This document shows, piece after piece, positions 16,988 to 26,229 of a stretch of 64,000 nucleotides of DNA. Both the position numbers and the translations under genes were made by a program. The notes under the pieces are model-generated. The model was not told where the DNA came from. It worked only from the letters and a program-made list of their open reading frames with translations, and ran no database searches. This DNA is from Chitinophaga lutea. GTDB lineage: Bacteria; Bacteroidota; Bacteroidia; Chitinophagales; Chitinophagaceae. The stretch covers positions 248,001-312,000 of the forward strand of contig NZ_RPDH01000002.1 of NCBI RefSeq assembly GCF_003813775.1. The letters are read 5' to 3'. Position 1 is the stretch's first letter. The number at the start of each line of letters is the position of its first letter.

Positions 16988-17809
16988 TCATTGCGCCGCC
17001 CGGTACGCCTGCGGTGTTTGCCCGGTCATCCGTTTGAAGAACTTCACGAAGTGCGAGGCATCGGTAAAATTCAGGGACAACGATACTTCCGATACCGTTT
17101 TATTGGTATAACGGAGCTGCCGCCTCGCTTCGTTCATAATAAACTCCGCCACCACGGCCGTCGCCGATAAACCGGCCGCCTTCCGGCAGGCCGCATTCAG
17201 GTTCTGCGGGGTGGTATGCAGGAGCGCGGCGTAATGCGACACTTTCATTTTAGCCTGGTGGCCGGTGCGGAGCAGATCCGTGAAAGCATGGAAAAGATCG
17301 GTGCGCACGGCCGGCCGGCGGGATTCGAAATGAGGATCGTCGAGGATTTTCGCCAGCAATGCTTTAACGAGGCCTTCCTTGATGTGGACGGACATATCCG
17401 ATGTGCCGCCGTTTTCTTCCGCCAGCAACCCGAACATCCGCCGGATACCGGCCTGTTCGCTGATTTGCAGGCAGGTAGTTCCGCTAAACCGCTGCAACAG
17501 CATTTCCAGCTCACGGTCGAGGCTTTTCTCCACGAAACTGTTTTTGAAGATCAGCACAAAACCTTCCGGCTCGGAATGCAAATCCCAGTTATGCACCTGG
17601 TCGTGCGAGATAAAGAACAGCACGCCCGGCCGGATGGGATATTTCACCCCGTCGATCCAGTGTTCGCCGGATCCTTCGGTGAGATAGATGATCTCGAAAT
17701 ACTGCTTGTGTTTATGCGGCACCGTTTTCCGGGGTTCTTTCCGGAACGGCTCGGCTTTGATGTGGTCGGCGTGGCTGATCTTGTTCTTGACCGGGATGGT
17801 ACTCTCCAT
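16988..17809 (-). CDS. AraC-family transcriptional regulator
   Basis: A 273-residue regulator. The N-terminal half is a cupin-like sensor domain (HKHKQYFEIIYLTEGSG, HWIDGVKYPIRPGVLFFIS, HDQVHNWDLHSEPEGF). The C-terminal 100 residues hold two helix-turn-helices, with the AraC signature region VSEVSLSLNFTDASHFVKFFKRMTGQTPQAYR. Cupin AraC proteins of this type respond to small ligands and usually activate transcription. It reads in the same direction as the efflux operon, 141 bases upstream of TolC, with candidate operators in that gap, and diverges from the ATPase gene at 17893. Control of the pump is the likeliest role. Confidence 0.85.
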   Translation of the reverse strand: MESTIPVKNKISHADHIKAEPFRKEPRKTVPHKHKQYFEIIYLTEGSGEHWIDGVKYPIRPGVLFFISHDQVHNWDLHSEPEGFVLIFKNSFVEKSLDRELEMLLQRFSGTTCLQISEQAGIRRMFGLLAEENGGTSDMSVHIKEGLVKALLAKILDDPHFESRRPAVRTDLFHAFTDLLRTGHQAKMKVSHYAALLHTTPQNLNAACRKAAGLSATAVVAEFIMNEARRQLRYTNKTVSEVSLSLNFTDASHFVKFFKRMTGQTPQAYRAAQ

Positions 17810-17846
17810 GAATGGGTGCGGTTTCGGGAACTAAGCTACAAATGAT

Positions 17847-17877
17847 TTTCAATTTCCGTTACTTTCGCAGGGAGCCC
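17847..17877 (+). promoter_or_regulatory. Predicted promoter of the ATPase gene
   Basis: TTTC at 17847-17850, a 19-base spacer and TACTTTCG at 17870-17877 make a moderate match to the Bacteroidota consensus, 16 bases before the ATG at 17893. Confidence 0.35.
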
Positions 17878-17892
17878 TTTAAAAATCATGCC

Positions 17893-18633
17893 ATGATCAC
17901 AACAGGAGGATTACGGGAAATGAGTTTACAACGCGATAAAATCACCGCTCCCGGTCAGTACCCTTTCAGTATCCCGGTATTGCGAAATTTCACCTCCCTG
18001 CAGTTCCACCCCAAAGTCACGTACCTGGTGGGCGAAAATGGTATGGGTAAATCCACCCTGATCGAAGCCATCGCCATCGCCTGCGGGTTTAACGCGGAAG
18101 GCGGCACCAAAAACTTCAACTTCTCCACGGTGCAGGCGCATTCGGAATTGCACCGGTATATACGCCTGATCAAAGGGCCGGTAAAACCGAAAGACGGCTT
18201 TTTCCTGAGAGGTGAGAGCTTCTTTAATGTGGCCACGAATATTGACGAATTCAAGGACGCCAAACTGTTGGAGTCTTACGGCGGCAAATCGCTCCACAAA
18301 CGGTCACACGGCGAAGCGTTCTGGGCGCTGTTCATGCACCGCTTCGGCGGCAAGGGGCTCTATATTCTCGACGAACCGGAGGCCGCCCTGTCGCCCGCCC
18401 GGCAGATGGCCTTCCTGACCCGGATGCATGAACTGATCCGCAAGGACTCCCAGTTCATCATCGCCACACATTCCCCCATCATTATGGCCTACCCGGACGC
18501 GGTCATTTACGAGCTGTCGGAAAACGGCATCCGGCCCTCCGCCTATACCGACACGGAGCATTACAAAATATCCCACCAGTTCATCAATAACCCGCAGCGG
18601 ATGCTGAAAATCCTGTTGGAGGAAAATGGCTGA
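17893..18633 (+). CDS. Single-domain AAA/ABC-type ATPase
   Basis: A 246-residue cytoplasmic ATPase. Starts at 17893 (MITTGG) or 17920 (MSLQ) are both possible; the longer frame from 17812 is unlikely because it reads back across the divergent promoter region. Walker A is GENGMGKST at residues 47-55, Walker B is YILDEPEAAL with the catalytic Glu, an ABC-like SHGE precedes it, and the H-loop is in IIATHSPIIM. This is the AAA_23/SMC-like group often called predicted ATPase. No nuclease or toprim domain is fused and no partner gene lies beside it. Function unknown; some relatives belong to defence or repair systems, but nothing here shows that. Confidence 0.75.
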   Translation: MITTGGLREMSLQRDKITAPGQYPFSIPVLRNFTSLQFHPKVTYLVGENGMGKSTLIEAIAIACGFNAEGGTKNFNFSTVQAHSELHRYIRLIKGPVKPKDGFFLRGESFFNVATNIDEFKDAKLLESYGGKSLHKRSHGEAFWALFMHRFGGKGLYILDEPEAALSPARQMAFLTRMHELIRKDSQFIIATHSPIIMAYPDAVIYELSENGIRPSAYTDTEHYKISHQFINNPQRMLKILLEENG

Positions 18634-19169
18634 TTTGCCGCGCTAAACCGGTATTTATCAAGCGATAAAAAAATTGGAATTGTCGTTTTTTCTTTATATT
18701 TTGTAATAACAAAATCATTTGTCTATATGAAACGATTCCTGACCTGATACACGCCATCCGCGGTATCGAAATCACATTCAACCAAAATAAGTTAAACAGC
18801 AGATTTAACAGGACAGCAAACCGACAGACAACCAGAAGAAGCATCCCTGAATACCCCTTCAGGATCATCACAATGAGAGACGACAGGCCCTTTAACTTAC
18901 TTGAGCGAATATCCGTTCTTGCCATTTATTGTTTGATTGAAGCGTACCCGCAAATTCAACAGCTCTACATGCATCTCCTGTACCGTGCCGCACATCGCAA
19001 TAAAGCCTCCGGGAGCATACATGACTGTTAACCGGCCTGCCGAAACACCTGTGGAACGCTGCGCATCGTCCGTCGGAAACCTGCCCGCCCGATATCCGGA
19101 GCGAACAGCACATAAATGCCTCCGGCCGCCTGCAACCCTTTTATTCAACTACCAAAAATATCTGCCATC
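18634..19169. other. 535-base gap ahead of SusC operon: promoter and possible small ORF
   Basis: A promoter-like TTG at 18674-18676, an 18-base spacer and TATATTTTG at 18695-18703 imply a leader of about 460 bases before the SusC start. Inside it, ATG at 18873 opens 52 codons to 19031, containing a helix-rich stretch (LLERISVLAIYCLIEAYPQI). A minus-strand frame of 83 codons (18897-19148) overlaps it. Neither looks clearly genic, and no terminator, tRNA or riboswitch was recognised. Confidence 0.35.
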
Positions 19170-22100
19170 ATGCGAAAAAAGTTTACACAATTCCCCGGCA
19201 TTTGCTATGCAGCCTTTGCCAGCCATGCGTGGGTACCGCTTTTCAGCGCCCTCGTACTGCTGTGCGGAACGGCTGCGGCGCATCCGGGGCACGGCACTCT
19301 CACATACGGTGATGTATCCGCCACCGTACTCGACCTGCGCGGCACTGTTACAAATGAAAGAGGCGAAATCCTCATCGGCGCCAGTGTCAAGATCAAAGGC
19401 ACCAACCAGGGCGCCGTTACCGATGCCGGCGGGGTGTTCGTACTGCGCAACCTCGCGCCCGGCGCCGTACTGGTGATTTCCATGATCGGCTATGACACCC
19501 GGGAATACACCGTTCCTGCCAACGCCACCAATGTAACCATCGTTCTGTCTGACCAGCGGGCCATGGAAGAAGTGGTGATCACCGGTTACCAGACGCTCAA
19601 ACGAATCGACTACGCGGGCGCCGCCACCACCATTAAAGCGAAAGACGTGAAAGTGCCGAGCCTCGGCACGCTGGACAAAATGCTCCAGGGCCAGGTGGCC
19701 GGCGTATCCATCCAGAATACCTCGGCGGTTTTCGGAACAGCCCCCAAGATAAGAGTGCGCGGCAGCGCGTCCATCAGCGGCATCAACGAGCCCCTGTGGG
19801 TGCTCGACGGTGTGCCGCTCGAAGCACCACTCAACATCGTGCCTTCGGAGCTGTACGCCGGCAACGCGCGTAACCTGCTGGCCAGTGCGCTCTCGAACGT
19901 GAACCCGGAAGACATTGAAGACATCACCGTACTGAAAGACGCCACGGCCACCGCCATGTACGGCACCCGCGCAGTGAACGGCGTGATCGTCATCACCACC
20001 AAACGGGCCAAGAAAAAGGCGCCGCTTCGGGTGAACTATTCTTTCAACGGCACGCTCAGCCTCAAACCCTCCATCCGCGATTTCGACGTGCTGAACTCGA
20101 AAGACCAGATAGAACTGAACCAGGAGCTGGCCACCATCTACGAAAGCGTGTTGCAGAACTTTGCGGCTTCCACTACCGGGCCGCTCACCAAGCTGCAGGA
20201 TCAATACAACCGGCGCGACATCACCGAACAGCAATACCGCGAAATGCTCCGTGACCTGAAAACCGTCAACACCGACTGGTTCGACGAGCTGTACAAAAAC
20301 TCCTTCATGCACCAGCATTCCCTCAGCCTGAGCATGGGCGGGAACAAAACTTCCACCCGCCTGTCTTTCAGTTATTATGACGATCCCGGCAAGGTGAAAG
20401 GGGAGTATGCGAAAAGATATACGGCCAATCTCGTGAACAACTTCCAGCTCACTGACAAGTTCAACGCTGAGGTCATGCTGAAGTTCGCGCGGAGAGACCA
20501 GCGCCAGCCGGGTACCCAGGTGAACCCCTTCACCTACGCCAGGGACGCCAGCCGCGCTTCCAAACCCTATGCGGCCGACGGATCTTATGAATACTACAAA
20601 AAAGGATACGCCAACTTCAACATCCTCGAGGAAATCGACAACAACTACATCCTGCTGAAAAGCAACGACTATGCCGCGCAGCTGAACCTAGAATACAAAT
20701 TCACCCCGCGGCTGAAGGCATCCACGCTTTTCAACATCCGTTATACGAAATCCACCCTGGATGAGATCATGACCGAACGGTCCAATTACGCGGAACAGTT
20801 CAGGGCCGATGATTTCCGGATACTGGAAAACAATCCCCGCCTGTATAAAAAACCGGGCTCGCCGGCTTACGAACTGCCGCAGACGGTATTACCCGAAGGA
20901 GGCATCCTGGACAAGGAAAACATCGAAGCGAAATACTACACCCTTCGCGGCCAGCTGGAATGGACCGCCATCGAAACAGACAAACACAAACTGGCGCTGA
21001 TGGGCGGGATGGAAATCACCCAGAACAGACAAAGCACCGACTTTTCGAGGGGGTATGGCTACATGAGCGGCACCAAAACTTTTGCGCCCGCGCCGCTGGC
21101 GTACGAAAGGCTGACGGTCACCTCCAACCTCCCCGAAGATGAAAGGCGGATGTACGGTGGCCGCAACCTCCTGCAGGGCACTTCCTCCTACGTGAATGAG
21201 TTTACCCGTAATGCGGTGTCTTATTACTCCAGCCTGTCGTACGCCTACAAAGGCCGTTACATCCTGGACGCCTCGCTGAGAAACGACGCCACCAACGTTT
21301 CCGGCAGCTCCAGCCGCAACCGCTTCCTGCCCACCTGGGCCGTCGGCGGCGCGTGGAACTTCGGTGAAGAGAGCTTCATGGAACCGGTGAATGACATATT
21401 CACCAGCGGCAAGCTGCGCGTGTCTTACGGCCTGAGAGGGAACGCGGGATACCGCGGGCCGGACCTTGTGGCCTATTACGTGAATATCATCCGTGCGTCG
21501 TATCCGGACTTCAATACCACCGGCGTACAGATCGTGGAAGCGGAAAACTCCTCCCTGGAGTTTGAAAAGGAATACATGTTCAGCACCGGTATCGACGTTA
21601 CCCTGGCGAAAGCGGTGGACCTGACTTTCAACTACTACTCCCGGAAAAACTTCGACCTGGTAGGGTACAAACCTGTACAGTCTTCTTCCGGCTACCTCAC
21701 CAAACTGTTCAACTGGGCAGACATGAAGAACGAAGGCATCGAAGCCTCCGTTAATATCCGCCCCGTCAAGATCGCGGGAGACTTCAGCTGGTCGGGCATG
21801 GTGAATGTGGGCTATAACCGGAACGAGGTGCTGTCCGACTATCAGGGCAATAACCCCTCCGTATTCGACGCGACCGTTTCCGAAGGTTACGCATTGAAAG
21901 GGAAGCCGCTCACCGGGCTGTATTCGTTCCGTTTCAAGGATCTCGATGAGCGCGGCCTCGCGCAGTATTACAATGGAAAGGGCGAAACCGTCATGGGGTT
22001 TGCCGAAAGTAACCGCGACCTGGTGAACATCTCTTACCAGGGCAGCCGCGACCCGATGTACTCCGGCGGCTTTACGTCCAACTTCATGTATAAAGACTTC

Positions 22101-22586
22101 CTGCTTGGCGTATCGTTCGTGTTCAACGCTGGGCACGTGGTGCGGAAGGCGGACTTCTACCGAGGCGGATCCCTCTCAAGCCTGTACCGCGACGATAAAA
22201 ACGTGCCCGGCGACTTCGCTTACCGCTGGCGCGCCCGCGGCGACGAACAGTATACCGACATTCCCCGGCTGCTCATGCGGGAAGACATCAACGACTACAA
22301 CAACCTCGGTTTCTTCGACGCGTCCATCTTCGGTACTTACAACCGGTCAGACATCCGGACCATTAACGCTTCCTACCTGCGCCTGCGCAACATCATCCTG
22401 CAATACAACTTTTCAAAGTTCGCGAAGCAGTGGAAGATGCAGAACCTCACCGCAGGGCTCGAAGCATCCAACCTGGCTGTTTTCGCCTCCAAAAGGTTCC
22501 ATGGCATGGACCCGGAAACATTGCTGACCGGCCTCAATATGCCGCCGGTCAAGTCGTTTACGCTCAGCCTGTCCGCCACCTTCTGA
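19170..22586 (+). CDS. SusC/RagA-family TonB-dependent outer-membrane receptor
   Basis: A 1138-residue receptor. ATG at 19170 is chosen because it gives a signal sequence (CYAAFASHAWVPLFSALVLLC...AAA); the longer frame adds 18 residues. A carboxypeptidase-regulatory-like domain (GTVTNERGEILIGASVKIKG to SMIGYDTREYTV) is followed by the TonB-box-like VVITGY, a plug (LDKMLQGQVAGVSIQNTSAV, PLWVLDGVPLE) and a large 22-strand barrel. It imports an oligomer bound by the SusD lipoprotein encoded 19 bases downstream, powered by TonB. No carbohydrate enzyme lies nearby; the associated HExxH lipoprotein points to a peptide-like or other substrate. Substrate unknown. Confidence 0.92.
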   Translation: MRKKFTQFPGICYAAFASHAWVPLFSALVLLCGTAAAHPGHGTLTYGDVSATVLDLRGTVTNERGEILIGASVKIKGTNQGAVTDAGGVFVLRNLAPGAVLVISMIGYDTREYTVPANATNVTIVLSDQRAMEEVVITGYQTLKRIDYAGAATTIKAKDVKVPSLGTLDKMLQGQVAGVSIQNTSAVFGTAPKIRVRGSASISGINEPLWVLDGVPLEAPLNIVPSELYAGNARNLLASALSNVNPEDIEDITVLKDATATAMYGTRAVNGVIVITTKRAKKKAPLRVNYSFNGTLSLKPSIRDFDVLNSKDQIELNQELATIYESVLQNFAASTTGPLTKLQDQYNRRDITEQQYREMLRDLKTVNTDWFDELYKNSFMHQHSLSLSMGGNKTSTRLSFSYYDDPGKVKGEYAKRYTANLVNNFQLTDKFNAEVMLKFARRDQRQPGTQVNPFTYARDASRASKPYAADGSYEYYKKGYANFNILEEIDNNYILLKSNDYAAQLNLEYKFTPRLKASTLFNIRYTKSTLDEIMTERSNYAEQFRADDFRILENNPRLYKKPGSPAYELPQTVLPEGGILDKENIEAKYYTLRGQLEWTAIETDKHKLALMGGMEITQNRQSTDFSRGYGYMSGTKTFAPAPLAYERLTVTSNLPEDERRMYGGRNLLQGTSSYVNEFTRNAVSYYSSLSYAYKGRYILDASLRNDATNVSGSSSRNRFLPTWAVGGAWNFGEESFMEPVNDIFTSGKLRVSYGLRGNAGYRGPDLVAYYVNIIRASYPDFNTTGVQIVEAENSSLEFEKEYMFSTGIDVTLAKAVDLTFNYYSRKNFDLVGYKPVQSSSGYLTKLFNWADMKNEGIEASVNIRPVKIAGDFSWSGMVNVGYNRNEVLSDYQGNNPSVFDATVSEGYALKGKPLTGLYSFRFKDLDERGLAQYYNGKGETVMGFAESNRDLVNISYQGSRDPMYSGGFTSNFMYKDFLLGVSFVFNAGHVVRKADFYRGGSLSSLYRDDKNVPGDFAYRWRARGDEQYTDIPRLLMREDINDYNNLGFFDASIFGTYNRSDIRTINASYLRLRNIILQYNFSKFAKQWKMQNLTAGLEASNLAVFASKRFHGMDPETLLTGLNMPPVKSFTLSLSATF

Positions 22587-22605
22587 AACCATAAAAAAGA
22601 ACACC

Positions 22606-24069
22606 ATGTTGCATCATCATAACATCAAAAGATATTTACTCGCAGGCTTGCTCCTGGCATCGGTCGCCATCGCATCCTGTTCCAAATTCCTGGAGGAACC
22701 GGTGGATAACCGGACGCTGATCGTCACCATACCGGATATGGAAAAAACGCTCAACCAGCTGTTGCCGTATTCGGATCATCATTTCACCGACCTGATGTCT
22801 GACGACTATATTTTCCGGGATCTTGCGGGGCATAACGTGGAAGAGGCGGTAGAACAGCTGCTGCCCATCTTCGAGTTCACCATTACCCGGGAGTCCATGT
22901 CCGCCACCCGCTTCCTCAGCAGCGGCTTCAACCCCGTGACCGCTTTCCGGCGGTATTATAATTGCATCATTAACTCGCTGCTCGTCCAGAAAAAAGCGGA
23001 GGAATACAAGGCTACTTCGGATGGTGAAGCAAAGAGCATCGCCGCCATCAAAGGAAAGGCAAAGGCCATCCGGGCGTATTGTAATTATATGCTGGTGAAT
23101 TTATTCGCCAAACAATACAATCCCGCCACCGCCGACGCCGATGCAGGCGTACCGTTCGTTGAGCAATACAGCGGCGAGCCGGTAGTGCCTTATACGAGGG
23201 TCAGCGTAAAGAGAATGTACGATGCCGTTGAGCAGGACCTCCTCGCCGCTCTCGACCTGGTAGCAGACACAGAGGCGAGCAACGCGCAATTCACATTCAG
23301 TAAAAACGCCATCCTTGCGTTGCTGGCGCGGGTGTACCTGAATAAAAGAGACTGGGACAACAGCATCAAATACGCCACACTCTTGCTGCAACGCAGGAAT
23401 GTACCGCTGAACGTCGGCAAGCTGCGCACCGAGATCACCGACTATGCGCAGTATTCCAGCAGCTATTTCAATCCCGCCAACCCTGCCTACATCCTGATGG
23501 GCAACAATACCTACCAGTTGCTGGCTTATTTCTGGATGGGGATGTACCCTTATCCGGCCAGGCAGGTTATGATGGCGAACGGCGCGGACGACAACAATGA
23601 TTACATTATCCAGACCAGTGCGCTGTTCAACGATTTTGTACCGCAGAAGCTCATGGAGTTCCTGGCGCAGACGACCCGCAACGGCAATATGCCGCTGCTG
23701 ACGGTCGACGAGGTTTTCTTCAACCGTGCCGAAGCCGATATCCAGAAAAACAACGGGCTCACGGCGGCATCGCGCGCCGACCTGACCGTGCTGATCCGCA
23801 ACCAGAACTTTTCGCTGAGCACACAGAACAACAAAATCAGCCAGCTCAACGGGATAACCACCAGGCAGGCCGCCATCGACTTCCTGCTGCTGATCAAACG
23901 CATCCGCTTCTCGAGTGAGGGCATGCGCTGGTTCGACATACGGCGGCATTCGTTACCGGTGGAACACACGGGCCGTTCCGGCGTCTACAAAATCGACGGA
24001 ACCAAACCCGAGGCATATGTCATCCAGCTGCCTACGGAGGAAATCACCCGGAATCCCGGTCTTAACTAA
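22606..24069 (+). CDS. SusD/RagB-family surface lipoprotein
   Basis: A 487-residue lipoprotein with the signal LLAGLLLASVAIASC (lipobox ASC). The SusD fold is seen from ARVYLNKRDWDNSIKYATLLL (TPR-like helices) and the C-terminal RIRFSSEGMRWFDIRRHSLPV followed by VIQLPTEEITRNPGL, the typical RagB ending. It caps the SusC barrel at the cell surface and binds the ligand. It lies between SusC and the HExxH lipoprotein gene, all reading in one direction with gaps of about 20-30 bases. Confidence 0.9.
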   Translation: MLHHHNIKRYLLAGLLLASVAIASCSKFLEEPVDNRTLIVTIPDMEKTLNQLLPYSDHHFTDLMSDDYIFRDLAGHNVEEAVEQLLPIFEFTITRESMSATRFLSSGFNPVTAFRRYYNCIINSLLVQKKAEEYKATSDGEAKSIAAIKGKAKAIRAYCNYMLVNLFAKQYNPATADADAGVPFVEQYSGEPVVPYTRVSVKRMYDAVEQDLLAALDLVADTEASNAQFTFSKNAILALLARVYLNKRDWDNSIKYATLLLQRRNVPLNVGKLRTEITDYAQYSSSYFNPANPAYILMGNNTYQLLAYFWMGMYPYPARQVMMANGADDNNDYIIQTSALFNDFVPQKLMEFLAQTTRNGNMPLLTVDEVFFNRAEADIQKNNGLTAASRADLTVLIRNQNFSLSTQNNKISQLNGITTRQAAIDFLLLIKRIRFSSEGMRWFDIRRHSLPVEHTGRSGVYKIDGTKPEAYVIQLPTEEITRNPGLN

Positions 24070-24096
24070 TCAATCGCTGAACTTAAATTATTGGCA

Positions 24097-25050
24097 ATGT
24101 ATAATTATAAAATTCCCGCATTTGTACTGGCTGCGCTGCTGATGGTGCTGACCGCCTGCCGGAAAGACGAAGCGCCGCTCTCGGCCGAAGTAGACCCGCC
24201 ACCCACATTCGATACCCGCACACCGCTGGGTGTAAAGCAGAAAGAGATGTTCGACAAGTACGGGGTGCTGTTCGAATACAAATGGAACCGCTTCGCCTAT
24301 GCGCCCAACGTGGTGGCCAATCCCGCGCGGATAGAGGATGTGCTGCCGTATATGGAGCTGATGGACGAGCTTTTCTTTAAAGCGATGGACTCCGTGGCCG
24401 GGCCGGGCCTCACTTCCGTGAAGGAAACGCCGGTAAGGATCCTGCTCATCGGCAACGGTCTCAATTACGGCGGTTCGGAAGACTTCGGGGAATCTACCGC
24501 TGGCCAGGCAGGCAACATCCAGCCTAACCGCCTTACCCTGGGTGGATTGACGCCTTTCGGGGAAGTATTGCGGGCCGTGGGGCCGGATGCGGATGCGGAG
24601 TATTTCAAGGCGATCTACGATACCGCGCCTTCCAGCTTCCCGGCGGATGCGGGCCTCATCGGTTTCATCTATCATGAGTACACCCATTACCTCGATAGCA
24701 AGCATCAGATCCCCACAGGTTTTGAAAAACCCTCCAAGGTGGAATACCTTCGCGGCTCCAACCAGTACAGGCGGGTAACATATCCGGAAGCGATCTCCAA
24801 AGGTTTCTACATACCCTACGGCATGCAGAATGAACATGAAGATTTCGCTACGTATGTGCAGACGATTATCTGGAAGTCGGACGCGGAGATGCAATCCGTT
24901 TACAATACGAACGACACGACCCGCGCCAAATACCAGCTGGTCAGCAAATATTTTGCGGACCTGCGCATACCCATCACGGCGTTACGGAACTACCTGACTA
25001 AACCGTCGGTAAAGGCCCGCCTGCTGGCGCTGAAAAGAAAATATGAATAA
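24097..25050 (+). CDS. SusC/D-associated HExxH zinc metallohydrolase-type lipoprotein
   Basis: A 317-residue lipoprotein; ATG at 24097 is preferred over the TTG two codons upstream. The signal ends at the lipobox LTAC (Cys21). The zinc motif is HEYTH at residues 193-197 within GFIYHEYTHYLDSKHQIPTGF. The protein matches, from memory, the family named substrate import-associated zinc metallohydrolase lipoprotein (TIGR04549), found beside SusC/SusD pairs. It probably sits on the cell surface and processes or binds the imported substrate. The sequence does not show which bond it cleaves, or whether it is active. Confidence 0.82.
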   Translation: MYNYKIPAFVLAALLMVLTACRKDEAPLSAEVDPPPTFDTRTPLGVKQKEMFDKYGVLFEYKWNRFAYAPNVVANPARIEDVLPYMELMDELFFKAMDSVAGPGLTSVKETPVRILLIGNGLNYGGSEDFGESTAGQAGNIQPNRLTLGGLTPFGEVLRAVGPDADAEYFKAIYDTAPSSFPADAGLIGFIYHEYTHYLDSKHQIPTGFEKPSKVEYLRGSNQYRRVTYPEAISKGFYIPYGMQNEHEDFATYVQTIIWKSDAEMQSVYNTNDTTRAKYQLVSKYFADLRIPITALRNYLTKPSVKARLLALKRKYE

Positions 25051-25076
25051 TGATTTTTCATCCTCATACGGTTATT

Positions 25077-26147
25077 ATGAACAAGCCATATAAAATATTC
25101 AACAAACAGGCAACGGTATGGATGCTGGCGGCAGTACTGGCCTTCGCGGCCGTTTCGTGCCAGAAGGACCTGGATTACAGCCGCCCGCCGGGGGCCAATA
25201 CCTTTGAAGGGGATAAAACCAATACCTTCAGAATCCTCACCAGCAGTGAAGACTCGCTCTGGGCCTGGAACATGCCGCTCAGTTTATTCGGAACGGAGTT
25301 TCCTTCCATGCTGCTCCAGTTTTTCACCGATTCTACCGCCAATGTGTACGCGGTGGCCCGTCGCGGTATCGTACCGGATCTGCAGTGGCTGCGAAGCTCC
25401 GGAACGTTGACAGCCGGGCAGTCCTCCCAGGTGCTGCAACTGATCAACGCGTTCAGCGGCATAAACGATTACACTCTCCGGGATCTGCTGGAGGATCCGC
25501 AGAACATCAACTTCAAGAACGCGCTCCTGGTATATCTGCCGAACTATGAATACTTCAATTCGCTGCTCCTTGGCCTCCAGGAACAGGGCGCCGCTTTTGA
25601 CATGAACGGACCGGTGCAGTTAAGCCTCACCTTCCACAACGCCCAGTTCCTTTCCGAACTGAAGGCGCTCGGCGGACTGGACTTCGACTTCCGGGTGATG
25701 GGCGTTACGCCGGACAGTGTGGCGCTGGACGGGTATTACGGCAACGATGTGAATAAGCTGTCCAGCCTGCATAAGGTCATCGACATGAACCCGATCAACT
25801 TCATCAACAGCTCCCGCGTCACCATCGCCGTCAACCCCCTGAAAGCGAAAGTGGCCATGCGAACCGGTGGTACGCTGGTGCCTACGCCGGCAGGCTATAC
25901 TTCGGGGATTGATTTCTTCTACAGAACATTCAACCAGGCCTTCGACAGCAAGGCAGGATATGGGTACAAACCGAACGGAAAGGGCGCCGCCGTGATGCCC
26001 GATGTGCTGAAGACGGCCAAAATCCTTACTGTTAAAAGCGTCATCGCCACATCCCCGGTCACAGCACCCGTAGGCACGGTGATCATGACGATGACGGTGG
26101 TGAATGTGGATGGCAGCGTGAAGGAGGTGGAATTTGTGAAGAATTGA
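25077..26147 (+). CDS. SusC/D-associated lipoprotein of unknown function (possibly DUF4302-like)
   Basis: A 356-residue lipoprotein. ATG at 25077 gives MNKPYKIFNKQATVWMLAAV... with the lipobox VSC; the frame from 25050 adds nine residues overlapping the previous stop. The mature part is mostly beta (VRILTSSEDSLWAWNMPL-like openings, then PVQLSLTFHNAQFLSELKAL). No enzymatic motif is seen. SusC, SusD, an HExxH lipoprotein and a DUF4302-type lipoprotein often occur together in Bacteroidota, so this may be that member; I am unsure of the family. It closes the operon, followed by a strong terminator. Confidence 0.65.
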   Translation: MNKPYKIFNKQATVWMLAAVLAFAAVSCQKDLDYSRPPGANTFEGDKTNTFRILTSSEDSLWAWNMPLSLFGTEFPSMLLQFFTDSTANVYAVARRGIVPDLQWLRSSGTLTAGQSSQVLQLINAFSGINDYTLRDLLEDPQNINFKNALLVYLPNYEYFNSLLLGLQEQGAAFDMNGPVQLSLTFHNAQFLSELKALGGLDFDFRVMGVTPDSVALDGYYGNDVNKLSSLHKVIDMNPINFINSSRVTIAVNPLKAKVAMRTGGTLVPTPAGYTSGIDFFYRTFNQAFDSKAGYGYKPNGKGAAVMPDVLKTAKILTVKSVIATSPVTAPVGTVIMTMTVVNVDGSVKEVEFVKN

Positions 26148-26180
26148 CGCATAGGAAAGACCTGCTTTTCTTGATACAAA

Positions 26181-26211
26181 AAAGCCGTCCTTTCAACAGG
26201 ACGGCTTTTTT
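26181..26211. terminator. Bidirectional intrinsic terminator
   Basis: AAGCCGTCCT and AGGACGGCTT arms (26182-26191 and 26198-26207) form a perfect stem around a short loop, followed by six T on the plus strand and flanked by A on the other side. It separates the SusC operon from the convergent M48 protease gene. Confidence 0.85.
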
Positions 26212-26229
26212 ATGAGCAGGGGAGAAGCC

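Noticed and set aside
19149..20318. 389-codon minus-strand frame opposite SusC
   Set aside because: It lies inside a clear SusC gene and shows the His/Val/Glu bias of an antisense shadow.
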